From assembly GCF_001695835.1 (NCBI RefSeq), contig NZ_MBSO01000067.1:1-64000 (forward strand): a stretch of DNA of 64,000 bases, read 5' to 3'. The notes beneath the pieces were generated by a model, which saw nothing but the letters and a program-made list of their open reading frames with translations, was not told the origin of the DNA and did not search any database. The position numbers and the translations under genes are program-made. Of this stretch, positions 25,955 to 34,715 are shown piece after piece. Position 1 is the first letter of the stretch. Each line of letters opens with the position of its first letter. This DNA is from Ensifer sp. LC11 (GTDB lineage Bacteria > Pseudomonadota > Alphaproteobacteria > Rhizobiales > Rhizobiaceae).

Positions 25955-27028
25955 GTGGCAAACGACAGCACGACAGCAGCAGCGCCGGTACGCCGCGCCG
26001 CCAGACCCAGCCGGAGACGGCAGCGCCTTACCTCATTGGCGGGCTTCCTGGTTACGCTCGCGGTGACATTCCTCGGCCTGCTCGCCATCACCTTCTTCAT
26101 CGGCCGCATCGTACCGATCGATCCGGTTCTGGCCGTGGTCGGCGACCGGGCTCCGGTTGCCGTTTATGAGCGTGTCCGCCAGGAAATGGGGCTCGACCAA
26201 CCACTGATCACCCAGTTCGTCAGCTACGTCGGCGATGTCGTCACCGGCAATTTCGGCACCTCTGTCTCGACGGGTAAGCCGGTCATCGAGGACCTCGCCC
26301 GCGTGTTCCCGGCAACGCTGGAAATGGCGACGCTCGGCATCATCCTCGGCGTGCTGATCGGAGTGCCGCTCGGCGTTTTTGCAGCAGCCCGCCGCGGCTC
26401 GTGGCTGGACCAGGGCATTCGCGTCATCGGCCTTCTCGGCTACTCCGTACCGGCCTTCTGGCTTGGCCTCGTCGGCCTGGCGGTCTTCTACGCGCGGCTG
26501 CAATGGGTCGGCGGCCCGGGACGGGTCGATATCTTCTATGATGGCATGGTCTCGCCGGTCACCGGCCTGATCCTTGTCGACAGCATCATCGCCGGGGAAT
26601 GGGAGATCTTCCGCAACGCCGTCTGGCACCTGGTCCTGCCGGCCTCGTGCCTCGGTTTCTTCTCGCTCGCCTATATTGCTCGCATGACCCGTTCCTTCAT
26701 GCTCGACCAGCTGAGCCAGGAGTATGTCACCACCGCCCGGGTCAAAGGCGTGCCGGAGCGCCTCGTCATCTGGCGCCATGCCTTCCGGCCGATCCGCGTG
26801 CCGCTGATCACTGTCATCGGCTTGTCCTATGCCGGCCTGCTCGAAGGGTCTGTCATGATCGAGACGATCTTCTCCTGGCCCGGCATCGGCAACTACCTGA
26901 CCGTCGCCCTGCTCAACGCCGACATGTCGGCCGTGCTCGGCTCGACCCTCGTCATTGGCGCGGTCTTCATCGGCATCAACAAAATTTCGGACGTGCTCTA
27001 TCGCGTGCTCGATCCGCGTGCACGCTAG
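25955..27028 (+). CDS. Peptide-type ABC permease (DppB-like)
   Basis: A 357-residue permease with an extended basic N-terminus (residues 1-28) before the first membrane helix. The EAA-type loop and the conserved LEGSVMIETIFSWPGIGNYL stretch identify the DppB group. The start is GTG, with only a weak ribosome site. It is first of a four-gene block with strong translational coupling downstream. Confidence 0.9.
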   Translation: MANDSTTAAAPVRRAARPSRRRQRLTSLAGFLVTLAVTFLGLLAITFFIGRIVPIDPVLAVVGDRAPVAVYERVRQEMGLDQPLITQFVSYVGDVVTGNFGTSVSTGKPVIEDLARVFPATLEMATLGIILGVLIGVPLGVFAAARRGSWLDQGIRVIGLLGYSVPAFWLGLVGLAVFYARLQWVGGPGRVDIFYDGMVSPVTGLILVDSIIAGEWEIFRNAVWHLVLPASCLGFFSLAYIARMTRSFMLDQLSQEYVTTARVKGVPERLVIWRHAFRPIRVPLITVIGLSYAGLLEGSVMIETIFSWPGIGNYLTVALLNADMSAVLGSTLVIGAVFIGINKISDVLYRVLDPRAR

Positions 27029-27041
27029 GGAGGAGGCGGAC

Positions 27042-27947
27042 ATGACCACACTTCGCGACTGGCTGATCGACGACAGCCCCGCCTCGCCGATGCAGGCGCG
27101 CCTCGGGCGTTTCTACCGCATCTTCGGCGCGCTGATGCGCAATCCGCTCGCCGTCGTCGGCGCGATCATCATTCTTGCACTGGTGCTGACGGCTCTCTTC
27201 GCGCCTTGGCTCGCCACCCATGACCCGCTGCGCCAATCGCTGAGCGAACGTCTGCTGCCACCGAGTGCTGCCCACTGGATGGGAACTGACGAACTCGGCC
27301 GCGACATCTGGTCCCGCGTCGTCTACGGCGCGCGCATCACGCTCGCAATCGTCACGCTGGTTGCCGTGCTCGCAGCGCCCGCCGGTCTTGTGATCGGCGT
27401 CGCTGCCGGCTATTTCGGCGGCTGGGTCGACCGCATCCTCATGGGCATCACCGACATCTTCCTGTCGCTGCCGAAACTGATCCTGGCGCTCGCCTTTGTC
27501 GCGGCGCTGGGCCCAGGCATCGAGAACGCGATCATCGCGATCGCCATCACCTCCTGGCCGGGTTATGCCCGCGTCGCCCGCGCCGAAACGCTCACCTTCA
27601 AGAACTCCGAGTTCATCTCGGCGGTGCGCCTTCTCGGCGCCTCCAGCCTCCGGGTCAATCTCGGCCACGTGCTGCCGCTCTGCACCTCCTCGATGATTGT
27701 CCGTGTGACGCTCGACATGGCCGGCATCATCCTGACGGCCGCCGGCCTCGGCTTCATCGGCCTTGGCGCGCAGCCGCCGCTTCCCGAATGGGGCGCGATG
27801 ATCTCGCGCGGACGCTCCTTCATCCTCGACCAGTGGTGGGTGGCGACCATGCCCGGCTTTGCCATCATTCTCGTCAGCCTCGGCTTCTGCTTCCTCGGCG
27901 ACGGTCTGCGCGACGTGCTCGATCCGAAGAGCGGGGAGCAACGCTGA
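27042..27947 (+). CDS. Peptide-type ABC permease (DppC-like)
   Basis: A 301-residue permease. HWMGTDELGRDIWSRVVYGAR near residue 80 and the C-terminal GLGFIGLGAQPPLPEWGAMI are hallmarks of DppC-type subunits. The ATG at 27042 (MTTLRDWL) follows GGAGG; the frame is open further into dppB but unlikely to be used. Its stop overlaps the next start as ATGA. Confidence 0.92.
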   Translation: MTTLRDWLIDDSPASPMQARLGRFYRIFGALMRNPLAVVGAIIILALVLTALFAPWLATHDPLRQSLSERLLPPSAAHWMGTDELGRDIWSRVVYGARITLAIVTLVAVLAAPAGLVIGVAAGYFGGWVDRILMGITDIFLSLPKLILALAFVAALGPGIENAIIAIAITSWPGYARVARAETLTFKNSEFISAVRLLGASSLRVNLGHVLPLCTSSMIVRVTLDMAGIILTAAGLGFIGLGAQPPLPEWGAMISRGRSFILDQWWVATMPGFAIILVSLGFCFLGDGLRDVLDPKSGEQR

Positions 27948-28780
27948 TGAGTAACCTTCTCGAAATCGAAAACCTGCGTGTCACCTTCCCGACGCCCCGT
28001 GGCGACCTCGAGGTGGTGCGCGGCATCTCCTTCACGCTCGGCCGCGAGCGTCTGGGCATCGTCGGCGAGAGCGGTTCCGGCAAATCGATGACCGGCCGCT
28101 CGATCCTGCAGCTTATCCGCGCGCCCGGTCGGGTGACGGCCGACAAGCTCGTCTTCGACGGCATCGATCTTTTGAAGCGGTCCGAGCGGCAGATGCGCGC
28201 CATTCGCGGCGCCCGTATCTCCATGGTGATGCAGGATCCGAAGTTCTCGCTGAACCCAGTCATGACCATCGGCGAGCAGATCGCCGAAGCGCTTTTGACA
28301 CACCAGAAGCTGCCGCGCCGTGAGGTCAACGCCCGCGTGCTCGCCATGCTGGAATCGGTACGCATCGCCGACCCGGAACGTGTCGCGCGCCTCTACCCGC
28401 ACGAAGTCTCCGGCGGCATGGGTCAGCGCGTGATGATCGCGATGATGCTGATCCCGGAGCCGGACCTCTTGATCGCCGACGAGCCGACCTCGGCGCTCGA
28501 CGTTTCCGTCCAGGCCCAGGTGCTCGACATCATCGATGAACTGGTGAAGCGCAAGGGCATGGGGCTGATCTTCATTAGCCACGACCTGAACCTCGTCTCC
28601 AGCTATTGCGACCGCATCCTCGTGATGAACACCGGCGAGGTGGTCGAGGAGTGCAAGGCCGGTGAACTGATGGCGGCCAAACACCCCTATACGCGCGGGC
28701 TGATCGCCTCCATTCCGCGCCTCGATGAAACACGGGACGAGCTGCCGGTGCTCGACCGCAGCGCATGGGCCAAGGCATGA
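27947..28780 (+). CDS. Peptide-type ABC ATPase (DppD-like)
   Basis: A 277-residue ATPase with Walker [10 protein letters not shown], signature VSGGMGQRVMIAMML and Walker B LLIADEPTSALD. The start at 27947 (MSNLLEIEN) overlaps the permease stop and the gene ends inside the next start, again ATGA. It lacks the long C-terminal oligopeptide-transporter extension with cysteines seen in some DppD proteins, being 40-60 residues shorter. Confidence 0.92.
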   Translation: MSNLLEIENLRVTFPTPRGDLEVVRGISFTLGRERLGIVGESGSGKSMTGRSILQLIRAPGRVTADKLVFDGIDLLKRSERQMRAIRGARISMVMQDPKFSLNPVMTIGEQIAEALLTHQKLPRREVNARVLAMLESVRIADPERVARLYPHEVSGGMGQRVMIAMMLIPEPDLLIADEPTSALDVSVQAQVLDIIDELVKRKGMGLIFISHDLNLVSSYCDRILVMNTGEVVEECKAGELMAAKHPYTRGLIASIPRLDETRDELPVLDRSAWAKA

Positions 28781-29517
28781 CCGCGCTCTCTCTGAAGAAC
28801 CTCGACATCTCCTACGGCGACGTGCAGATCACCCACGACGTCAATCTCGACATCGCCGACGGCGAGAGCTTCGCCCTTGTCGGCGAAAGTGGCTCGGGAA
28901 AATCGACCGTATTGAAGGCGATCGCTGGGCTCGCGCCGGAATGGACGGGCGAAATCACCGTGCTCGGCTCACCCCGCGGCCACGGCATCGACCGCGCCTT
29001 CTCGCGCCAGTGCCAGATGGTGTTCCAGGACCCCTACGGCTCGCTGCACCCGCGCAAGACCGTCGACGCGACACTCGGCGAAGCGCTGACGATCCACGGT
29101 ATCGGCGACCGCAATGCGCGGATAGAGGAAGTCATGGCCTCGGTCGGCCTCGACCGGAAATTTCGCTTCCGTTTCCCGCATCAGCTCTCCGGCGGTCAGC
29201 GCCAGCGTGTGGCGATCGCCCGCGCGCTGATGCTAAAGCCGAAGGTTCTGCTGCTCGACGAGCCGACATCCGCGCTCGACGTCTCGGTTCAGGCCGAAAT
29301 CCTCAACCTGTTGAAGCGGCTCAGGCGCGAGCAGAACCTCACCTTCCTGATGGTCACCCACAATCTGGCGGTCGTTTCCTTCCTCTGCGATCGGCTGGCC
29401 GTCATGCGGCAGGGTCGCATTGTCGAAGTGGCCGATGTCGCCGATCTCAAACGCGGCGACCTTAGGGAACCCTATTCGCGTGAGCTGATGCAGATCAGCG
29501 CCGCGCATGCCAACTAG
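28777..29517 (+). CDS. Peptide-type ABC ATPase (DppF-like)
   Basis: A 246-residue ATPase with Walker [10 protein letters not shown], signature [15 protein letters not shown] and Walker B VLLLDEPTSALD. The start at 28777 (MTALSLKN) overlaps the preceding stop. As with its partner, the C-terminal oligopeptide extension is short. A long hairpin follows the stop codon. Confidence 0.92.
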   Translation: MTALSLKNLDISYGDVQITHDVNLDIADGESFALVGESGSGKSTVLKAIAGLAPEWTGEITVLGSPRGHGIDRAFSRQCQMVFQDPYGSLHPRKTVDATLGEALTIHGIGDRNARIEEVMASVGLDRKFRFRFPHQLSGGQRQRVAIARALMLKPKVLLLDEPTSALDVSVQAEILNLLKRLRREQNLTFLMVTHNLAVVSFLCDRLAVMRQGRIVEVADVADLKRGDLREPYSRELMQISAAHAN

Positions 29518-29566
29518 AGCGGGACAAGGGAAAACGCGGGAGGTTCTCCGCCCGCGTCCCGCTCTA
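29515..29566 (+). repeat. Long palindromic hairpin after the peptide importer genes
   Basis: TAGAGCGGGAC and GTCCCGCTCTA give an 11-bp outer stem whose first bases include the stop codon of the ATPase; an inner CGCGGG/CCCGC pairing extends it. It lies between the ATPase and the GAF gene. It could terminate or stabilise the importer mRNA. The AGAGCGGGA type of sequence recurs in rhizobial intergenic regions, so a dispersed palindromic element is also possible. Confidence 0.5.
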
Positions 29567-29594
29567 AAATATCGCGTAACCCCAAGGACATAGC

Positions 29595-30101
29595 ATGAAC
29601 AGTGAACAGATCGCTGCCGCGCTGGCGGAATTCGACGCGGCGATTGCCAAGACTACCGATGCCGACGCGGTATGGACCGCGTTGCAGACGCTTTGCCGCC
29701 AGGTGATCGGCGCCAAGCTCTTCACCATCATGACGGTCGACATGGTCAACGAAGTCGCCCGCCGCGCCTACACCTCGCACCCTGAGGAATATCCGACCTC
29801 TGGCACCAAGCCGATCCGCTACGACAGCTGGTTCGACATCGTGCATAGGGCGCACCAGACCTTCGTCGCCAACACCATCGTCGACATCTCCAAGGTCTTC
29901 GGCGACCACGAAACCATCTGGTCGCTCGGCTGCGGTTCGGTCGCCAACATCCCGGTCGTGGTCGGTGGCGAACTGCTCGGCACGGTCAACTGCCTCGACG
30001 TCGAGCATCACTACACGCCCGAACGCGTGGCACTTTCCAAGCATCTGGAACTGCCGGCGAAACTCGCCTTCCTCGCCGCCGCGCGCGCCGAGCAGAAGTA
30101 A
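29595..30101 (+). CDS. GAF-domain protein
   Basis: A 168-residue single-domain GAF protein. The region GCGSVANIPVVVGGELLGTVNC matches the core beta strands of the fold. It lacks the cysteine spacing of free-methionine sulfoxide reductase that I would expect, so a ligand-binding or sensing role, or an enzyme role in the catabolism of the imported compound, is possible. AAGGAC precedes the ATG. It follows the importer genes across a hairpin and is convergent with the sugar operon. Confidence 0.78.
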   Translation: MNSEQIAAALAEFDAAIAKTTDADAVWTALQTLCRQVIGAKLFTIMTVDMVNEVARRAYTSHPEEYPTSGTKPIRYDSWFDIVHRAHQTFVANTIVDISKVFGDHETIWSLGCGSVANIPVVVGGELLGTVNCLDVEHHYTPERVALSKHLELPAKLAFLAAARAEQK

Positions 30102-30109
30102 GATTTCGA

Positions 30110-30131
30110 AGCCGAAGCACCGCCTTCGGCT
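30110..30131. terminator. Hairpin between convergent GAF and MalK-type genes
   Basis: AGCCGAAG and CTTCGGCT form an 8-bp stem with a 6-nt loop in the 39-bp gap between two convergent genes. No T tract follows on either strand, so termination activity is plausible rather than certain. Confidence 0.5.
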
Positions 30132-30140
30132 CCCCTCCGG

Positions 30141-31232
30141 TCAGCGGCCGATCGCTTTGCCGGTTTCCTTCAGGAAGAAATGCATCTTTTCCGCCTCGAT
30201 CGGCACCTCGATCTGGTCATCCGGGCCGATGCGTGACGCTGCGTGAACCTGCGCTGTGAACGCGCCTTGCCCCACCTTGCCGAGCGCCAGTGTGTGCGGC
30301 CCAAGCGGCTCGACATCGCGCACGGTGAGCTTCACGGTCGGCGCTCCAGCGTCCGTCCCCATCGTATGCTCCGGACGGATGCCAAGCACCACGTCCTTGC
30401 CGGCAAAAGCACCGAGAAAATCCGCGCGGATCTGCGGAACCGCAATAACGACATCGCCTTCCGCCCTGAAAGTGAGCCCGCTATCGCCACGTTCGAGCCG
30501 GCCCTCGATGAAATTCATGCTCGGCGCGCCGATGAAGGCGGCGACGAAGAGATTGGCCGGTGCCTCGTAAAGCGTAATCGGGTCGGCCGCCTGTTCGATA
30601 CGGCCCTGGTTCATGACGACGACGCGGTCGGCCATGGTCATGGCTTCCACCTGATCGTGCGTGACGTAGACGGCGGTCGTCTGAAGACGCCGGTGCAAGA
30701 GTTTGATTTCGGTACGCATTTCGATGCGCAGCTTGGCGTCGAGGTTCGACAGCGGCTCGTCGAAGAGGAACACATCCGGCTGGCGCACAATCGCCCGGCC
30801 GATCGCGACGCGTTGGCGCTGGCCGCCGGAAAGCGCGCTCGGCTTGCGGTTGAGATAAGCGCCGAGATTGAGGATGCGGGCGGCATCCGCCACGGCCTTG
30901 TCGATCTCGGCCTTCGGCGTGCCGCGCACCTTCATGCCGTAGCCGATGTTTTCGGCGACCGTCATGTGCGGATAGAGCGCATAGTTCTGAAACACCATCG
31001 AGCAATTGCGCAGGCCCGGGCGCAGGTCGGTCACGTCGCGCTCGCCGATCCTGATCGAACCCGACGACGCCGTTTCGAGGCCGGCAATCATCCGAAGGGT
31101 CGTTGTCTTGCCGCAGCCGGACGGCCCGACGAGCACCACGAACTCGCGATCGGCGATCTGAAGATCGAGCGGCGGTATGACGGTGACGTTCCCGAAGGAC
31201 TTGGTGATCTGCTCCAGTCGGACCTGTGACAT
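30141..31232 (-). CDS. Carbohydrate ABC ATPase (MalK/UgpC type)
   Basis: A 363-residue sugar-importer ATPase: Walker [10 protein letters not shown], signature [14 protein letters not shown], Walker [13 protein letters not shown], then a C-terminal TOBE/OB-type regulatory domain from about residue 240. AAGGG precedes the ATG. It is the last gene of the deoC operon and is separated from the binding-protein gene by a 13-bp-stem hairpin. Confidence 0.92.
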   Translation of the reverse strand: MSQVRLEQITKSFGNVTVIPPLDLQIADREFVVLVGPSGCGKTTTLRMIAGLETASSGSIRIGERDVTDLRPGLRNCSMVFQNYALYPHMTVAENIGYGMKVRGTPKAEIDKAVADAARILNLGAYLNRKPSALSGGQRQRVAIGRAIVRQPDVFLFDEPLSNLDAKLRIEMRTEIKLLHRRLQTTAVYVTHDQVEAMTMADRVVVMNQGRIEQAADPITLYEAPANLFVAAFIGAPSMNFIEGRLERGDSGLTFRAEGDVVIAVPQIRADFLGAFAGKDVVLGIRPEHTMGTDAGAPTVKLTVRDVEPLGPHTLALGKVGQGAFTAQVHAASRIGPDDQIEVPIEAEKMHFFLKETGKAIGR

Positions 31233-31281
31233 GCAAAAACCCTTGCTGCTGACAATGCCCCGGCCTCGCCGGGGACGTTGG

Positions 31282-31310
31282 CGCCCGCCCCGAACGTTTC
31301 GGGGCGGGCG
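31282..31310 (-). terminator. Intercistronic hairpin behind the sugar-binding-protein gene
   Basis: A perfect 13-bp inverted repeat (CGCCCGCCCCGAA with its complement, loop of 3) begins 10 nt after the binding-protein stop. No T run follows and the ATPase gene lies downstream, so partial termination or 3'-end protection is the likely role. Confidence 0.65.
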
Positions 31311-31319
31311 GGGGTCTCG

Positions 31320-32774
31320 TTACTGCTGCGGCAGCCCCATCGATGCGCGATAGGCGGCAAGCTGCTTGTCGCGGCCGAACTCGTCGGTCAGCTTGTTCCA
31401 CTGCTCGGCAACGCTATCGAGCGCCTGCTGCGGCGTCACTTCGCCGGCAAGTGCCTTGGAAAGCTCGATCTCCAGCACTTCGGTGTAGGAGAAGTAGCCG
31501 GGCAGGCGCATGTCGAGCGCGATGTTCTTGGCGGTCACCGCCTCCTTCTGCGCACCGAGATACTCCTTCGCTTCACGCTCGGAGAAGATCTTCGACCAGA
31601 GATCGACGTTCGTCGTGTGCGAGATGCGATAGGGGTTGACCCCGGTGCCGCCGGTGATCGCCGCCTGGCCGGAAACGGCCGGGCTCGTCAGGAACTGGAT
31701 ATAGTTCCAGGCCGCTTCCTGCTTCGTCGAGGTGGCGGGAACCGCCGCCTGCCAGCCGCCGAAGGCCATGAACGAGGTCTGGACGACGTGGTCGAACTTG
31801 TCCCATTTCTTGGTCTTGTAGTTCCAGATCTCGTCCGATCCCGGCAGCGGCGCCGAGCCGACATTGCCGGCGACCTTCGACTGCTTCGGATCAGCACCGA
31901 TGACGCCGGTATCGCCCCAGCCGATCGATTCCGCCACCTGGCCACCGGCAAAGGCTGCGTTCACTTCGCCGAAGGAGAAGTTCAGCGCATTCGGCGGCGC
32001 GAGCTTGGAGGCGCGGATGTATTCCTCCAGGCCGCGAACCCAGCCGGGATTGTTGACCTGCGCGTCCATCGTCTCCGGATTGAAGAACATGGCGCCGGGG
32101 TTGTCCGGGTGGCTGGTATAGCCGGCAACGTGGCTGAACAGGAACCAGAATTGCTGGCCGCCGCGGCGGAAGGCTTCCGCCGTGCCCCAGAGGTTGTTCG
32201 AGGGCTGGTTGAAGTACTCGGCGATATCGAGATACTGCTTCCAGGTCTTCGGCGGCGCCAGGTCGTAGCCGTACTTCGCCTTGAACGCCTTCTGGTTGTC
32301 GGCGTTTTCGAAGAGATCGATGCGGTAGCTGTAGGTGTGGGCGTCGCCGTCCATGGTCTGCGACAGCACCTTGCCGTTCCAGACCATCAGTTGTTCGCGG
32401 TAGACAGGGGCGACGTCGTCCCAGTCGGCGCCCTTGCGCAAGTCGGCCGGCATTTCCGACAGGAAGTCGGTGAAGTCAGGCGCCCAGGCAGGCGCAAAGG
32501 CGATGACGTCGAAAGCGTCTTCGCCGGATGTCAGCGAGGTCACGATCTTCGGGTAGAGTTCCGACCACGGGAACTCGACGACCTTGACCTTGCCGCAGGT
32601 CTTTTCCTCCCAGCCTTTGGCCGCAAGCTGCAGCGCCGAGGCGATGTAAGGGCCGGTCTGTGTCGTCGCCGTCAGTTCGACGCCGGTGTAGTCCGGATCG
32701 CAGGCAAGCGCCGTTCCCGCGCTCCCCATCGCGAGTGTGGCAAGAGATGCAGATGCCAGTAGCAATTTCCTCAT
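31320..32774 (-). CDS. Carbohydrate ABC substrate-binding protein (SBP family 1)
   Basis: A 484-residue periplasmic sugar-binding protein with a signal peptide (residues 1-24, ending GTALAC). The LTSGEDAFDVIAFAPAW stretch and the C-terminal helical region fit family 1. The cysteine after ALA could be read as a lipobox, but the following CDPDYTG favours ordinary secretion. It follows the two permease genes by 40 bp. The ligand is inferred from the operon to be a pentose or deoxypentose sugar. Confidence 0.88.
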   Translation of the reverse strand: MRKLLLASASLATLAMGSAGTALACDPDYTGVELTATTQTGPYIASALQLAAKGWEEKTCGKVKVVEFPWSELYPKIVTSLTSGEDAFDVIAFAPAWAPDFTDFLSEMPADLRKGADWDDVAPVYREQLMVWNGKVLSQTMDGDAHTYSYRIDLFENADNQKAFKAKYGYDLAPPKTWKQYLDIAEYFNQPSNNLWGTAEAFRRGGQQFWFLFSHVAGYTSHPDNPGAMFFNPETMDAQVNNPGWVRGLEEYIRASKLAPPNALNFSFGEVNAAFAGGQVAESIGWGDTGVIGADPKQSKVAGNVGSAPLPGSDEIWNYKTKKWDKFDHVVQTSFMAFGGWQAAVPATSTKQEAAWNYIQFLTSPAVSGQAAITGGTGVNPYRISHTTNVDLWSKIFSEREAKEYLGAQKEAVTAKNIALDMRLPGYFSYTEVLEIELSKALAGEVTPQQALDSVAEQWNKLTDEFGRDKQLAAYRASMGLPQQ

Positions 32775-32814
32775 TCTATCCTCCCTGTGAATGAATGCAT
32801 GCCAAAGTCGGTTG

Positions 32815-33843
32815 TTACTTGATCGCTCCGAGAAGCAGGCCGGAGCGCATGAGCCGGCTCAAAAGCCCGGCCATGACCATCATCGGGATGATGGCAACGA
32901 GAGCGGCAGCCGAAATCGCCCACCATTCGTCGCCGCGCTGGCTGTTTTGGCCGGCGACGAGAATCGGCAGCGTCTGCCACTTGGAATTGGTCAGGAACAG
33001 CGCGAACAGGAACTCGTTCCAGACGAAGGCGAGGGTGATCATGAAGGTGGCGATCAGGCCCGGCTTCGACATCGGCAGGACGATACCGAAGAAGATCCGC
33101 CACGACGGCACGTTGTCGACCATCGCCGCTTCCTCGACCTCGACCGGCAATGCCTCGAAGAAGTCGCGCATCAGCCAGATGACGATCGGCAGCGAGAAGG
33201 CGATGTAGGCGAAGGTGAGACCGATGTAGCTGTCGACCAGCTTGAAGCCGAGCTTGCCCATTTCCGTGTACATCAGGAAGAGCGCGAAGGCGGCGACGAT
33301 CGGCGGGAACATGCGCTGGCTGACGAACCAGAAGACGATGTCGTTGTTGCCGAGCTCCGGTCCGGGCAGACGGAAACGACTGGAAACGATCGCAAGGGCG
33401 AGCGCTGCGACGAAAGAGTAGATCAACGAGATCCCCTGCCCGAAGCCGAGCACATGCCGGCCGAGAAGGAAGCCGCCGAAGGCGATCGCCACGAAGATCA
33501 GCGCAGAGAGCAGTCGGAAGCGGAAGGTGAAGCGCACCAACGCATAGGCTGCCATTGCGCCTATGAACGTCGCGGCGATCGATGCCGAAAGACCGATGAT
33601 CGTCGATGCCCAGAAGGTATTGAAGAACTGGCCGCGCTGGCCCGACAGAAGTTCGCTCCAGGCCGTAAGACTCGGCTCGAAGTCAACGAAAGGCAGATAG
33701 GTCGGGCCGCCGACGACGGCGATCGGCGTCTTGAACGAGGTGATCAGCACCCAGTAGAGCGGAAAGAAGGTGATGGCGAGCCAGATGAGGCAACCACCAA
33801 GCGCCAGCCAGCGCCGTTTTCCCTTGAGAGTGCGCACGCTCAT
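32815..33843 (-). CDS. Carbohydrate ABC permease (MalG type)
   Basis: A 342-residue permease. The conserved VEEAAMVDNVPSWRIFFGIVLP loop marks the MalG group. It is larger than a standard MalG (about 280 residues), with an extra hydrophobic segment around residues 100-150 (FGGFLLGRHVLGFGQG). I start it at ATG 33843 (MSVRTLKG), which overlaps the MalF-type stop as ATGA. The frame is open much further upstream, but that part is only an out-of-frame reading of the MalF-type gene. Confidence 0.9.
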   Translation of the reverse strand: MSVRTLKGKRRWLALGGCLIWLAITFFPLYWVLITSFKTPIAVVGGPTYLPFVDFEPSLTAWSELLSGQRGQFFNTFWASTIIGLSASIAATFIGAMAAYALVRFTFRFRLLSALIFVAIAFGGFLLGRHVLGFGQGISLIYSFVAALALAIVSSRFRLPGPELGNNDIVFWFVSQRMFPPIVAAFALFLMYTEMGKLGFKLVDSYIGLTFAYIAFSLPIVIWLMRDFFEALPVEVEEAAMVDNVPSWRIFFGIVLPMSKPGLIATFMITLAFVWNEFLFALFLTNSKWQTLPILVAGQNSQRGDEWWAISAAALVAIIPMMVMAGLLSRLMRSGLLLGAIK

Positions 33844-34715
33844 TTGTGCTTCTCCAGATAGGGCTTGAGGACCGCCAGATAGACGAGGCCGATGACGGTG
33901 ATGACGATCAGGAACAGGAACGAAAGCGCCGAGGTGTAGCCGAGATTGAACTTCTTGAAGCCTTCCTGATAGGCAAAGAGCGTTAGCGTCTCGGTCGAGA
34001 TCCCCGGCCCGCCGCCGGTCATGACGAAGACCGTATCGATGATCTTGTAGCTCTCGATCAGGCGGATGAAGACGACGGCGACAGAGATCGGCAAGAGCAT
34101 CGGAAAGGTGATGTCGCGGAACTGCTGCCAGGGCGTGGCGTTTTCGAGCGCGGCCGCCTCGTAGACATCGTCCGGCAGGGTCTGCAATCCTGCGAGCAGC
34201 ATGAGGATGACGAAAGGTGTCCATTGCCAGACCTCGACTGCAATGATCGAGCCGAGCGCCCAGCTCGTCTGGGTGAGGAACGGCAGGTTGGGAAATCCGA
34301 GCGCCGTCATCAGCTCGTTGAGCGGGCCCATCGTCGGGTTGAGCACCTGGCGGGCGATCAGCGCGACGGCAACCGGCGCGACCAGCATCGGCAGCAGGAA
34401 ACTGACGCGGAAGATTCCCTCGCCCGGCACCTTTGAATTCAGTGCCAGCGCCACGGAAAGGCCGATGACGTATTGCAGCCCGACGGAGATGAAGGCGATC
34501 AGCGTCGTCGTCCCGGCGACGTGCCAGAAGCGCGGGTTCTGCAAAAGGTCGATGTAATTGCCGAGGCCGACGAAGCGGGCGGGCGTCGGCGGCACGAGCC
34601 GCATGCTCATGAAGCTGGTCGTCAGCGAATAGACGAGCGGAAAGATCGAGATCAGAAGGACGATAAGGAGCGCCGGCCAGATGAAGAAATGCTTGATCGG
34701 ATCGTTGCGCGTCAT
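33840..34715 (-). CDS. Carbohydrate ABC permease (MalF type)
   Basis: A 291-residue permease with six membrane segments and the EAA loop YEAAALENATPWQQFRDITFP. Its ATG overlaps the kinase stop (ATGA) and its stop overlaps the MalG-type start. With the neighbouring binding protein and ATPase it forms a complete CUT1-type importer. Confidence 0.93.
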   Translation of the reverse strand: MTRNDPIKHFFIWPALLIVLLISIFPLVYSLTTSFMSMRLVPPTPARFVGLGNYIDLLQNPRFWHVAGTTTLIAFISVGLQYVIGLSVALALNSKVPGEGIFRVSFLLPMLVAPVAVALIARQVLNPTMGPLNELMTALGFPNLPFLTQTSWALGSIIAVEVWQWTPFVILMLLAGLQTLPDDVYEAAALENATPWQQFRDITFPMLLPISVAVVFIRLIESYKIIDTVFVMTGGGPGISTETLTLFAYQEGFKKFNLGYTSALSFLFLIVITVIGLVYLAVLKPYLEKHK

